A DNA stretch of 64,000 nucleotides from a bacterium. Lineage in GTDB: Bacteria; Bacteroidota; Bacteroidia; Bacteroidales; Muribaculaceae. The stretch spans positions 1-64,000 of the forward strand of contig SFVH01000003.1 in NCBI GenBank assembly GCA_004561555.1, read 5' to 3'. Each line of letters starts with the position of its first letter. Within the stretch, counting starts at the first letter, position 1. Shown piece by piece: positions 52,637 to 61,495 of this stretch. A model generated the notes under the pieces. That model saw only the letters and a list, made by a program, of their open reading frames with translations. It did not search any database and was not told the origin of the DNA. Both the position numbers and the translations under genes were made by a program.

Positions 52637-53101
52637 ATGATTGACAAAATGCTGCTGGAGCAAGTGCTCACAAAGGGGATGGAAGGTACAGACCTCTTTA
52701 TAGTAGACGTCACAATCGGTAAAGACAACAATATCGTTGTGGAAATCGACAGCGACACAAGCGTTGATATCGACGAATGTGTACGCCTCACACGATTGGT
52801 GGAGAGCCACTTTGACCGCGACAAGGAAGATTACGACCTGGAGATAGGTTCTGCCGGATTGACATCGCCGCTGAAAGTGGAGCGACAATATCACAAAAAT
52901 ATCGGCAACGAGGTGGAAGTGCTCACTGCCGATGGACGCAAGCTCAAAGGAGTGCTTAAAGCGGTAGATAGCGAAGGCTTCGTGCTCACCACAGAACAGA
53001 AAGTGAAAAAAGAAGGACAGAAGCGGCCGGTGGTGGAAGCCGTCGACTCTACATTTAGATATGAAGAAATAAAATATACAAAATATATAATACAGTTTTA
53101 G
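52637..53101 (+). CDS. rimP: Ribosome maturation factor RimP
   Basis: RimP helps assemble the 30S subunit. The 154-residue protein has the family's N-terminal alpha/beta domain (VVEIDSDTSVDIDECVRLTR, YDLEIGSAGLTSPL) and C-terminal SH3-like barrel. GSAGLTSPL replaces the common SPGLxRPL and is usual in Bacteroidota. It starts the rimP-nusA-infB operon, nusA following by 11 bases. Confidence 0.93.
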   Translation: MIDKMLLEQVLTKGMEGTDLFIVDVTIGKDNNIVVEIDSDTSVDIDECVRLTRLVESHFDRDKEDYDLEIGSAGLTSPLKVERQYHKNIGNEVEVLTADGRKLKGVLKAVDSEGFVLTTEQKVKKEGQKRPVVEAVDSTFRYEEIKYTKYIIQF

Positions 53102-53112
53102 TACAACTCACT

Positions 53113-54360
53113 ATGGCAAAAAAAGAAGAAACCATAAGCATGGTTGACAGCTTTGCAGAATTTAAAGAGCTGAAGAATATAGACAAGACCACAATGATTA
53201 GCGTGCTTGAGGAGTCGTTTCGCAACGTGCTCGCCAAGATGTTCGGGTCCGACGAGAATTTCGTCGTAATCATGAATCCGGACAAGGGTGATTGCGAAAT
53301 CTATCAAAACCTCGCAGTGGTGGAAGACGGTGCAGTGGAAAATCCCAGTATGCAAATTGGGCTCACCGAAGCTCGCGCTATTGACCCCGAATGTGAAATT
53401 GGAGAAGAGGTGACCAAAGAAATTGTATTTGCCAAATTCGGTCGTCGCGCCATTCTCACACTCCGCCAAACTCTTGCCTCAAAGATTCTTGATCTTCAGA
53501 AAGATGCTTTGTACACCAAATTTAAGGCATTGGAAGGCGAAATAGTTTCCGGAGAAGTATATCAGATATGGAAACGCGAAGTGCTTGTGCTCGATGAAGA
53601 CCATAATGAGCTGATACTACCCAAAGAAGAGCAAATACCGAGCGACCACTATCGCAAGGGCGAAACAGTGAGAGCGGTGGTTAAGGAAGTGCTCAACACC
53701 AACAACAATCCGAAGATTATCATCTCTCGTACCAGCCCGGAATTTCTCCGTCGTCTCTTTGAAATCGAAGTGCCGGAAATCCACGATGGCTTGATTCTTC
53801 TCAAAGGTATCGCTCGCATCCCCGGCGAGCGTGCGAAAATTGCTGTAGAGTCATACGACGACCGTATTGACCCGGTAGGAGCATGTGTGGGTGTTAAAGG
53901 CTCACGCATCCATGGTATCGTACGCGAATTGCGCAACGAAAACATCGACGTAATCAACTACACCTCCAATCCTGAGCTTTACATCCGTCGTGCACTCAGC
54001 CCGGCAAAGGTGTCGAGCATCCGCATCAACGAAGAAGAGAAATGTGCCGAAGTAATGCTCCATCCGGAGGAAGTATCATTGGCAATAGGTAAAGGGGGGT
54101 TAAACATCAAGCTTGCCACAATGCTCACCGGCTACCAAATCGACGTATATCGCTACACTGAAGACAGCGACGACATCTACCTCGACGAGTTTAGCGACGA
54201 AATCGACGGATGGGTAATTACCGCCTTGAAGGGCATTGGTTGTACCACCGCAAAAGCAGTGCTCAACATGCCACGTCAGCAAATCATCGACAAAGCCGAC
54301 CTCGAGGAAGACACTGTCGACCAAGTGCTTGAAATCCTCCGCTCTGAATTTGAGGACTAA
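53113..54360 (+). CDS. nusA: Transcription termination/antitermination factor NusA
   Basis: A 415-residue RNA-polymerase-binding factor. Order: N-terminal domain, S1 domain (EGEIVSGEVYQIWKREVLV), KH1 (DPVGACVGVKGSRIHGIVRE) and KH2 (VSLAIGKGGLNIKLA), and a short helix-hairpin-helix C-terminus (LKGIGCTTAKAVLNM). It lacks the duplicated acidic repeats of E. coli NusA, as expected outside Proteobacteria. infB follows by 29 bases. Confidence 0.96.
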   Translation: MAKKEETISMVDSFAEFKELKNIDKTTMISVLEESFRNVLAKMFGSDENFVVIMNPDKGDCEIYQNLAVVEDGAVENPSMQIGLTEARAIDPECEIGEEVTKEIVFAKFGRRAILTLRQTLASKILDLQKDALYTKFKALEGEIVSGEVYQIWKREVLVLDEDHNELILPKEEQIPSDHYRKGETVRAVVKEVLNTNNNPKIIISRTSPEFLRRLFEIEVPEIHDGLILLKGIARIPGERAKIAVESYDDRIDPVGACVGVKGSRIHGIVRELRNENIDVINYTSNPELYIRRALSPAKVSSIRINEEEKCAEVMLHPEEVSLAIGKGGLNIKLATMLTGYQIDVYRYTEDSDDIYLDEFSDEIDGWVITALKGIGCTTAKAVLNMPRQQIIDKADLEEDTVDQVLEILRSEFED

Positions 54361-54389
54361 ACAATTAAGAAAACGACTTAACTTACAAT

Positions 54390-57155
54390 ATGGCAATAAA
54401 AATTAGTAAAGTAGCAAACGACCTTAATGTGGGAATTCCGACGCTGGTGGAATTTCTGCAAAAGAAGGGTCAAGAGGTGGGCGATGCGTCAAACCTCAAT
54501 ATGAGGATTAGCGACGAGCAATATGAGATGCTGGTCAGCGCATTTAAAAACGACAAAGACCTTAAATCGAAGTCGGAACGCTATGCCTCTGAGCGACAAA
54601 AAGAAAAAGAGAAAGAAAAGGAGAAGTCGAAAGCCGAAGCAAAAAAGGCTGAGCCTATTAAGACTGCGACCGAAACTATCAATAAGCCGAAAATTATTGG
54701 TAAGATAGATTTGGACCGCCACAACAATCCTATAAGCAAACCGACAGAAGCTCCCAAACCGGCAGTCGTAAAACCGGTGGAAGCTCCCAAACCGGCAGTT
54801 GTAAAACCGGCGGAAGCTCCCAAGCCTGTTGAAGAAAAGAATACTGTTGAAATATCGGCTGAGAAACAGGCTGAGAAACAGGCTGAGAAACAGAAACCTG
54901 CTCAGGAACCTCAGAAGCCCACACAACAGGTGGTCGACTCCGAAACCAACGAGATAAAGACAGTGGTACAAAACATCTCCGGTCCGAAGATTGTGGGCAA
55001 GATTAATCTCGATGACCTCAACCAGCAGACGCGTCCAAAGAAAAAGACCAAAGAGGAAAAGCGCAAGGAACGCATCGCTAAGGAGAAACAAGCCGATGTG
55101 GAAAAACGCAAACGCAAACGCATTGGCAAGGAGAAAGTGGACATCGAAAATTCAAGTCAGCAAGTGGGCAACACTCCTAAAAAAGATAAACCCAACAAAA
55201 ATAAAAATGCTGATAAGCCTTCCGCAAAGGTTAAACGTCATATCAAGCCGGAAGTGAGCGAAGAAGATGTGCAAAAACAAGTGAAAGAAACTCTTGCTCG
55301 ACTCACCAATAAGCCTCAAAAGAAGAGTGCAAAATGGCGTAAAGAAAAACGCGAAGCCTTTGAAGAGCGCGAACGCGAAGAGGCAGCTCTTGAAGCTAAA
55401 GAGAGCAAAATACTTCGTATCACTGAGTTTGTTACCGCCAACGACTTGGCATTAATGATGGACGTACCGGTAAACAAGGTTATTGCCACTTGTATGAATA
55501 TCGGCGTAATGGTGTCTATCAACCAGCGATTAGATGCCGAGACCATCAATATCGTTGCCGAAGAATTTGGTTTCAAGACAGAATATGTAAGTGCCGAAGT
55601 GTCGGAAGCTATCACCGAAGAAGTAGATACGGAAGAAGACCTCTTGCCGCGCCCACCTATTGTCACCGTGATGGGTCACGTAGACCATGGTAAGACGTCA
55701 TTGCTCGACTACATCCGTAATGCCAACGTGATTGCCGGAGAAGCCGGAGGTATCACTCAGCACATCGGTGCATATAACGTGAAGCTTGACGATGGCCGTC
55801 GCATCACATTCCTCGATACTCCGGGTCACGAAGCGTTTACCGCTATGCGTGCTCGCGGTGCAAAAGTCACCGACATTGCCATCATCATTGTTGCTGCCGA
55901 CGACAATGTGATGCCCCAAACAGTGGAAGCTATCAACCACGCATCAGCAGCTGGAGTACCTATTGTGTTTGCGATCAACAAGATAGACAAGCCCAATGCC
56001 AATGTAGACAAAATCAAAGAGGAATTGGCAAACATGAATTATCTCGTGGAAGATTGGGGTGGCAAATATCAATCGCAAGAAATTTCTGCTAAGAAGGGTA
56101 CCGGCGTAGAAGAACTTCTCGAGAAAGTGCTCCTTGAAGCTGAAATGCTTGACCTCAAGGCAAACCCCAATCGCAATGCTACCGGCTCTATTATCGAGTC
56201 GTCGCTTGACAAAGGTCGCGGATATGTGGCTACGGTGCTCGTGTCTAACGGCACACTTCGCGTGGGCGACATTATGGTGGCAGGCACCAGTTATGGCAAA
56301 ATCCGTGCAATGTTCAACGAGCGCAACCAACGCATCGAAAAAGCCGGACCGGCAGCACCGGCATTAGTATTGGGATTGAACGGTGCTCCTACCGCAGGCG
56401 ACACCTTCAACATCCTCTCCACCGACCGCGAAGCACGCGAGATAGCCAATCGTCGCGAACAGCTTCAACGCGAACTCAAGGAACGCACTCGTCGCATGCC
56501 GGGTCTCGACGACATTGCACGTCGCCGTGCCTTGGGCGAATTCCATGAGCTTAACCTCATCGTCAAGGGTGACGTGGACGGCTCTATAGAAGCATTGAGC
56601 GACTCTCTCATCAAACTCTCCACCCCCGAGGTTCAAGTAAATGTTATCCACAAAGCTGTGGGAGCAATTTCGGAGAGCGATGTCACTCTTGCCGCCGCTT
56701 CCGATGCCGTAATCATCGGCTTCCAAGTGCGTCCGTCGGTAGCTGCCCGCAGATTAGCCGAAAACGATGGTGTGGATATCCGTCTATATTCAATCATCTA
56801 CGATGCCATCGAAGAGGTGAAAGATGCAATGGCGGGTATGTTGTCGCCGGAAGTGAAAGAAGAAGTGACCGGCACTGCCGAAGTGCTTCAGACCTACAAG
56901 ATTTCTCGTGTAGGCACTATTGCCGGATGTATGGTGCGCGAAGGCAAGATTAAGCGCACAAGTAAGGTGCGACTCATCCGCGACGGCATCGTCATCTACA
57001 CCGGCGAGCTTGGCTCATTGAAGCGCTTCAAAGACGATGTGAAAGAAGTTTCTTCGGGCTATGATTGCGGTCTTAATATCGCTAACTACAACGACATTAA
57101 GGAAGGCGACATGGTTGAGGCTTACGAAGAGGTGGAAGTATCCAAAACTCTCTAA
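54390..57155 (+). CDS. infB: Translation initiation factor IF-2
   Basis: A 921-residue GTPase that recruits initiator tRNA. The N-terminal 340 residues are low complexity: an IF2N-like start, a [13 protein letters not shown] tract, tandem [10 protein letters not shown] units and AEKQ repeats, then Lys/Arg-rich segments. A second IF2N domain lies near residues 345-400. The G domain begins with [17 protein letters not shown] near residue 428, then [15 protein letters not shown] and [11 protein letters not shown]; domains II-IV follow. folK begins at the last base of its stop codon (TAATG). Confidence 0.97.
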   Translation: MAIKISKVANDLNVGIPTLVEFLQKKGQEVGDASNLNMRISDEQYEMLVSAFKNDKDLKSKSERYASERQKEKEKEKEKSKAEAKKAEPIKTATETINKPKIIGKIDLDRHNNPISKPTEAPKPAVVKPVEAPKPAVVKPAEAPKPVEEKNTVEISAEKQAEKQAEKQKPAQEPQKPTQQVVDSETNEIKTVVQNISGPKIVGKINLDDLNQQTRPKKKTKEEKRKERIAKEKQADVEKRKRKRIGKEKVDIENSSQQVGNTPKKDKPNKNKNADKPSAKVKRHIKPEVSEEDVQKQVKETLARLTNKPQKKSAKWRKEKREAFEEREREEAALEAKESKILRITEFVTANDLALMMDVPVNKVIATCMNIGVMVSINQRLDAETINIVAEEFGFKTEYVSAEVSEAITEEVDTEEDLLPRPPIVTVMGHVDHGKTSLLDYIRNANVIAGEAGGITQHIGAYNVKLDDGRRITFLDTPGHEAFTAMRARGAKVTDIAIIIVAADDNVMPQTVEAINHASAAGVPIVFAINKIDKPNANVDKIKEELANMNYLVEDWGGKYQSQEISAKKGTGVEELLEKVLLEAEMLDLKANPNRNATGSIIESSLDKGRGYVATVLVSNGTLRVGDIMVAGTSYGKIRAMFNERNQRIEKAGPAAPALVLGLNGAPTAGDTFNILSTDREAREIANRREQLQRELKERTRRMPGLDDIARRRALGEFHELNLIVKGDVDGSIEALSDSLIKLSTPEVQVNVIHKAVGAISESDVTLAAASDAVIIGFQVRPSVAARRLAENDGVDIRLYSIIYDAIEEVKDAMAGMLSPEVKEEVTGTAEVLQTYKISRVGTIAGCMVREGKIKRTSKVRLIRDGIVIYTGELGSLKRFKDDVKEVSSGYDCGLNIANYNDIKEGDMVEAYEEVEVSKTL

Positions 57156-57655
57156 TGCCTCGCATCGGCTTAAACATAGGGTCTAATCTCGGCAATCGTC
57201 TGCAGATAATTACCGATGCTGCCGAAAGAATTGCCCAACTACTGAATAGTGAGGTGCGGCTCTCGCATCCTTACGAATCAAAAGCTTGGGGTTATCAATC
57301 AGATAACCCCTTTCTTAATGTAGCTATAGAAACAGAAACAGAGATACCGGCAGAAGAGCTGCTGAAGGTGCTACGCTCTATCGAAATAGCTCTCGGCAGC
57401 GGAGAGCATCGCAATGCCGACGGCAGTTATGCCGACCGCTTAGTGGATATCGACATCATATATTATGGAGATAGCATCATAAGTAGCGATACCCTTGTCA
57501 CTCCTCATCCGAGAATGGAGCAACGGGAGTTTGTATTGGTGCCGCTATGTGAGTTGTCACCACAATGGAAACACCCTATAAGTGGACTCACAGCAGAGGA
57601 AATGCTCAAAAATTTGCAAAATGCGCCAAAGCGAACAACAATTATCCCGGTTTAG
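57155..57655 (+). CDS. folK: HPPK: 6-hydroxymethyl-dihydropterin pyrophosphokinase
   Basis: FolK transfers pyrophosphate from ATP to hydroxymethyl-dihydropterin in folate synthesis. The 166-residue protein has NIGSNLGNRLQ, SHPYESKAWGYQSDNPFLNV and the signature RLVDIDIIYYGD and TPHPRMEQREFVLVPLCEL. Its start overlaps the infB stop. It is not fused to FolB or FolP. Confidence 0.93.
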   Translation: MPRIGLNIGSNLGNRLQIITDAAERIAQLLNSEVRLSHPYESKAWGYQSDNPFLNVAIETETEIPAEELLKVLRSIEIALGSGEHRNADGSYADRLVDIDIIYYGDSIISSDTLVTPHPRMEQREFVLVPLCELSPQWKHPISGLTAEEMLKNLQNAPKRTTIIPV

Positions 57656-57728
57656 ACATTATTTAAGATGATGACGGTTGAGGAGTAATGAAATTTATTG
57701 TAACTTCACGACCGAAAATAAGCGAAGA

Positions 57729-58712
57729 ATGAAGATTTCTACAATCGACCTTGGAGAGCAACCGGTGCTTCTTGCTCCGATGGAAGATGTCACCGACCCA
57801 TCATTCCGCCTTATCTGCAAAGAGCAGGGAGCGGATATGGTCTACACAGAGTTTGTGTCGAGCGATGCCCTTGTGCGTAACATCAATAGCACTACCCGCA
57901 AGCTACACACAAATGCCGCAGAGCGTCCGGTGGCAATACAAATCTACGGCAAGGAAGTGGAGCCGATGGTGGAAGCCGCCAAAATTGCCGAGGCTGCCGG
58001 TCCCGATGTGATTGACATCAATTTCGGATGCCCGGTGAAAAAGGTTGCTTCAAAAGGTGCCGGCGCAGGGATGCTCCGCAATGTTCCACTGATGCTTGAA
58101 ATCACTCGTGCTGTAGTCAATGCCGTGCGTCTTCCGGTAACGGTGAAAACAAGGTTAGGATGGGATTGTGAAAACAAAATTATCACCACTCTCGCCGAAC
58201 AGCTTCAAGATTGTGGCATTAAAGCACTAACCATCCATGGTCGTACACGTAGCCAGATGTATACCGGCGATGCCGATTGGTCGTTGATAGCAGAGGTAAA
58301 GCGAAATCCTCGCATTAATATCCCTATCATCGGCAATGGCGACGTTACCACCCCGGAAAGACTGAAAGAATGTTTTGAGCTTTATGGCGTGGATGCCGTG
58401 ATGGTGGGAAGAGCTTCGATAGGTGCTCCATGGATATTCCGCGAAATGAAGCATTATCTCACCTATGGCGATAAACCTTTTATCAGCAATGCCGAAAAAA
58501 TGGCGTTGCTCCGGCGACAGATTGCCGAAAGCATTGCAAATATTGATGAATATCGAGGCATCCTTCACATCCGACGTCACCTTGCTGCTTCGCCTTTATT
58601 TAAAGGCATCCCTAACTTCCGCGACACTCGCATTGCTATGCTTCAAGCAAAGACTCGAAGCGAGCTCGAAGACATTTTAAATATGATTGAAGATAAATAT
58701 TTAACTATATAG
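57729..58712 (+). CDS. dusB: tRNA-dihydrouridine synthase, DusB type
   Basis: A 327-residue FMN enzyme reducing uridines in tRNA. ATG 57729 (MKISTIDLGEQPVLLAPMED) is chosen as it matches the family; the frame opens 17 codons earlier. The FMN site and catalytic Cys lie in VIDINFGCPVKKVASKGAGA, with ALTIHGRTRSQMYTGDADW and VMVGRASIGAPWIFRE. It stands alone between folK and the DUF2807 gene. DusB versus another Dus subfamily is inferred from length and motif spacing. Confidence 0.93.
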   Translation: MKISTIDLGEQPVLLAPMEDVTDPSFRLICKEQGADMVYTEFVSSDALVRNINSTTRKLHTNAAERPVAIQIYGKEVEPMVEAAKIAEAAGPDVIDINFGCPVKKVASKGAGAGMLRNVPLMLEITRAVVNAVRLPVTVKTRLGWDCENKIITTLAEQLQDCGIKALTIHGRTRSQMYTGDADWSLIAEVKRNPRINIPIIGNGDVTTPERLKECFELYGVDAVMVGRASIGAPWIFREMKHYLTYGDKPFISNAEKMALLRRQIAESIANIDEYRGILHIRRHLAASPLFKGIPNFRDTRIAMLQAKTRSELEDILNMIEDKYLTI

Positions 58713-58724
58713 ATAATCGAAAAG

Positions 58725-59468
58725 ATGAAAAGAAGTATTATAACTTTATTATCGGTAATGATTGCTTCTTTAATATGCATTCATGCTGAGAAATATGAAA
58801 TCAAAGTAGGCGAGTTTAGCGAACTCGTGGTTAACGACAACATAAACGTGGTGTATGACAACATCGCCGATTCTGTGGGGTTTGTGCGTTTTGACATCGA
58901 AAAAAAATACGCATCCTACATTATGGTTAATCGCTCCAAGGGAAAGCTCAAAATCCAGCTCGACCAACTCGCCATGGAGCTTGACAAACTTCCCACCGTG
59001 TATGTATATTCATCATATCTGTGCAAGGCTGTTAATGCCAAAGACAGCACCCTCACCATTCGCAATATCGCTCCGGGAGCTAAAATCGAAATAAAACAGC
59101 AAAACAATGGCAAAATTTTTGTTTCCGGACTTGAAGCCGTAGATTTAAATATCAGTTTGGAAACAGGCAAAGGTTTGATTAACGCTTCGGGCAAATGCGA
59201 CAATCTGTCGATAGGCAATCTTGGCACCGGAGTGGTGCAAGCGGATGAAGTCGTGGCTAAAAATGTAAGATGTTCGCTGCTTGGCACCGGCACTATAGGG
59301 TGCAATCCTAAAGAGGCACTCCATGTGAAGGGGTTAGGTTCCGGTAAGGTGTATTATCTCGGCACACCTACAATCACCAAAGCCAAACTATCGAACGTGA
59401 AAGTTATCAGTCTCAACAAAGAAGATGACGACGAAGAAATCCCCGAAATAGGGTCATCGGAAGAATAA
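58725..59468 (+). CDS. Exported DUF2807 (head GIN domain) protein
   Basis: A 247-residue protein with a signal peptide (about residues 1-21, ending CIHAEK). The body is the DUF2807 beta-helix-like domain: GEFSELVVNDNINVVYD at the start, repeated short strands such as GKIFVSGLEAVDLNI, ASGKCDNLSIGNLGTG and LLGTGTIGC. An acidic tail (NKEDDDEEIPEIGSSEE) ends it. Such periplasmic or surface adhesin-like domains are common in Bacteroidota and have no settled function. It lies 12 bases after dusB and 9 before the flippase gene. Confidence 0.85.
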   Translation: MKRSIITLLSVMIASLICIHAEKYEIKVGEFSELVVNDNINVVYDNIADSVGFVRFDIEKKYASYIMVNRSKGKLKIQLDQLAMELDKLPTVYVYSSYLCKAVNAKDSTLTIRNIAPGAKIEIKQQNNGKIFVSGLEAVDLNISLETGKGLINASGKCDNLSIGNLGTGVVQADEVVAKNVRCSLLGTGTIGCNPKEALHVKGLGSGKVYYLGTPTITKAKLSNVKVISLNKEDDDEEIPEIGSSEE

Positions 59469-59477
59469 GCTCACTCG

Positions 59478-60932
59478 ATGGACGAACCCTCGCTGAAACT
59501 CAAGACAGCACGCACGCTGAAATGGAACACCGTAGATAAGTTTGCCTCGCAACTCTTTTACGGTATCACCGGTGTGGTGCTTGCCAACCTGCTGTCGAAG
59601 TCTGACTTCGGCTTGGTGGGTGCAATCCTTGTGTTTCAAGCATTCGCTTCTCTGTTTGTCGACAGTGGTTTTTCCGCTGCATTAATACAAAAGAAAACAC
59701 CCACAGAGAGCGACTATTGCACTGTGTTTTACTTCAACTTGGGCATAAGTGTGATACTATACGTGGTGTTATGGTGCTGTGCTCCGCTAATTGCCGACTA
59801 TTTTGGCGATGAGCGACTAATCGACCTGTCAAGGGTAATGTTTCTGTCATTTATCATCAATGCCACGGCATTGGTACAAACCAATCGACTGATGAAACAG
59901 ATGACAATGGCTCGCGTGGCAATAGCCAACACGCTCGCATTGATTGTTTCAGGAGCGATAGGTATATGGCTGGCATTTGAAGGCTACGGAGCATGGGCTA
60001 TAGTGTGGCAAACACTGATATTGGCTTTTGTAAAATCCGCTTTCTTATGGGCGACATCGGGCTGGATGCCTCGAAGTGGATTCTCTTTAAGTTCATTAAA
60101 GTCGGTATTTGGTGTAGGTAGCGGGGTGATGGCGTGCTCGTTTCTCAATACAGTGTCGCTCAACATCTATTCGCTTATCATCGGTCGCTACTTCCGTCTC
60201 TCAGCTCTCGGCTGCTACACTCAAGCCGACAAATGGAGCAAAATGGGCATCCAATCAATGGCACAAATCCTCACTGCCTCTTTTCTACCGGTGCTTAGCG
60301 GTGTGCAAGACGACCGCGAGCGTATGTTGCGAGCCATCCGCAAGATGAACCGCTTCACAAGCTATCTGCTCTTCCCGATAATGCTCACCCTTATTGCCGC
60401 CGCCCAACCTATCTTCCACATACTTTTTTCCACAAAATGGGATGATGCAATAATATTGTTTCAAATACTTATGGCTCGCGGCATCTTTGTGGTATTGGCA
60501 TCTCTTTACAACAACTATATTCTCGCATTGGGTCGCTCCAAGGTGATGGTGGGCTATGAGGTAGTTAAAGACGTGCTGATGGTGGTGGCAATCATCATCA
60601 CCCTACCCTATGGGATGGAAGCTTTAGTGTGGGGACAGATGGTGGCTGCGATGCTGTTTTTCGGCTATGCTGTGGGAGTGACCCACCGCATTGCCGGATA
60701 CCATTGGCGTCATACCCTCACCGATAGCCTCCCCTACTGCATCATTGCTACGGTGATTGCCGTAGGACAATGGTTACTGCTTCTTGTAGTGCCAAATCCT
60801 TGGCTATGCATTGGATTGCAATTATCGGCATTGTTACTTTATATTTCCCTTAATCACATCTTCAACTCCGCTATCCAGAATGAGGTGCTCGGCTTTGCGC
60901 TGGGCAGATTTCGTCGCCGCAGGAGCTGTTAA
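59478..60932 (+). CDS. Polysaccharide flippase (WzxC/TuaB type)
   Basis: A 484-residue MOP-superfamily membrane protein with about twelve to fourteen helices. LKWNTVDKFASQLFYGITGVV and VLANLLSKSDFGLVGAILVF are typical of the WzxC/TuaB lipopolysaccharide-biosynthesis branch, distinct from the flippase at 32874-34316. It would move lipid-linked sugars outward. It follows the DUF2807 gene by 9 bases. No adjacent glycosyltransferase is seen. Confidence 0.87.
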   Translation: MDEPSLKLKTARTLKWNTVDKFASQLFYGITGVVLANLLSKSDFGLVGAILVFQAFASLFVDSGFSAALIQKKTPTESDYCTVFYFNLGISVILYVVLWCCAPLIADYFGDERLIDLSRVMFLSFIINATALVQTNRLMKQMTMARVAIANTLALIVSGAIGIWLAFEGYGAWAIVWQTLILAFVKSAFLWATSGWMPRSGFSLSSLKSVFGVGSGVMACSFLNTVSLNIYSLIIGRYFRLSALGCYTQADKWSKMGIQSMAQILTASFLPVLSGVQDDRERMLRAIRKMNRFTSYLLFPIMLTLIAAAQPIFHILFSTKWDDAIILFQILMARGIFVVLASLYNNYILALGRSKVMVGYEVVKDVLMVVAIIITLPYGMEALVWGQMVAAMLFFGYAVGVTHRIAGYHWRHTLTDSLPYCIIATVIAVGQWLLLLVVPNPWLCIGLQLSALLLYISLNHIFNSAIQNEVLGFALGRFRRRRSC

Positions 60933-61020
60933 TATTTGCTAAATTATTGTTTTTAACATTTAATTTTACTTTATTTGTGGTGTTATAGCAAATGCAACCT
61001 AATTACAAAAACCTTTTTTA

Positions 61021-61491
61021 ATGCGGTTAAAATTTTTTATTATTGGCACGATAGTGTCGTCAGGATTTACACTAACTAATGCTACTAACGTATTTTTCTA
61101 CCCAAATGCCGAAACGGAGAAACCGGTGAAATGGATGGAAGATGTGAGAAAAGTAGTGTTTAGTGGTGATGTGGTGTCGCTCAATGGTATTAACGGAAAG
61201 AGCGAAAGTGTAGGAATCAGTGAGCTGAATCACTTTAATTTCTTTTCCGACTATGTGTCGGGCATCAAGCCTGTCATTACAGAGGGAAAGATTGTGATTG
61301 CGGGCTCGATAGTGAGAGTAATCACCGAACGTTGCGTCAAGAGTCTTCAGATTTACGACCTCAATGGAGTGGAATGTGGCAGTAGTTGCGAAAGCGAATT
61401 GTCAATTGCCCACCTGCCAAAAGGTGTGTATCTGGTGAAAGCGCAAACCGATGGTACAGTTATTAATGCTAAAATTATAAAGTCAGTATAA
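61021..61491 (+). CDS. Small exported protein with T9SS-type-A-like C-terminus
   Basis: A 156-residue protein with a signal peptide (about 1-21, ending LTNA). The middle has the repeat form VRKVVFSGDVVSLNGINGKS, often found before sorting domains in Bacteroidales secreted proteins. The C-terminal 70 residues read like a type IX secretion sorting domain: SLQIYDLNGVE, then LPKGVYLVKAQTDG and VINAKIIK. So it is a minimal cargo made almost wholly of sorting-type modules. The LamG-GDPD gene starts 4 bases after its stop, so the two are co-transcribed. Function unknown; whether this organism has a type IX system is not shown here. Confidence 0.65.
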   Translation: MRLKFFIIGTIVSSGFTLTNATNVFFYPNAETEKPVKWMEDVRKVVFSGDVVSLNGINGKSESVGISELNHFNFFSDYVSGIKPVITEGKIVIAGSIVRVITERCVKSLQIYDLNGVECGSSCESELSIAHLPKGVYLVKAQTDGTVINAKIIKSV

Positions 61492-61495
61492 AAAA

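Noticed and set aside
54640..54920. Repeated GAAGCTCCCAAACCGGCAGT-type units as a possible CRISPR or tandem repeat locus
   Set aside because: They are the in-frame [10 protein letters not shown] and AEKQ repeats of the IF-2 N-terminus.
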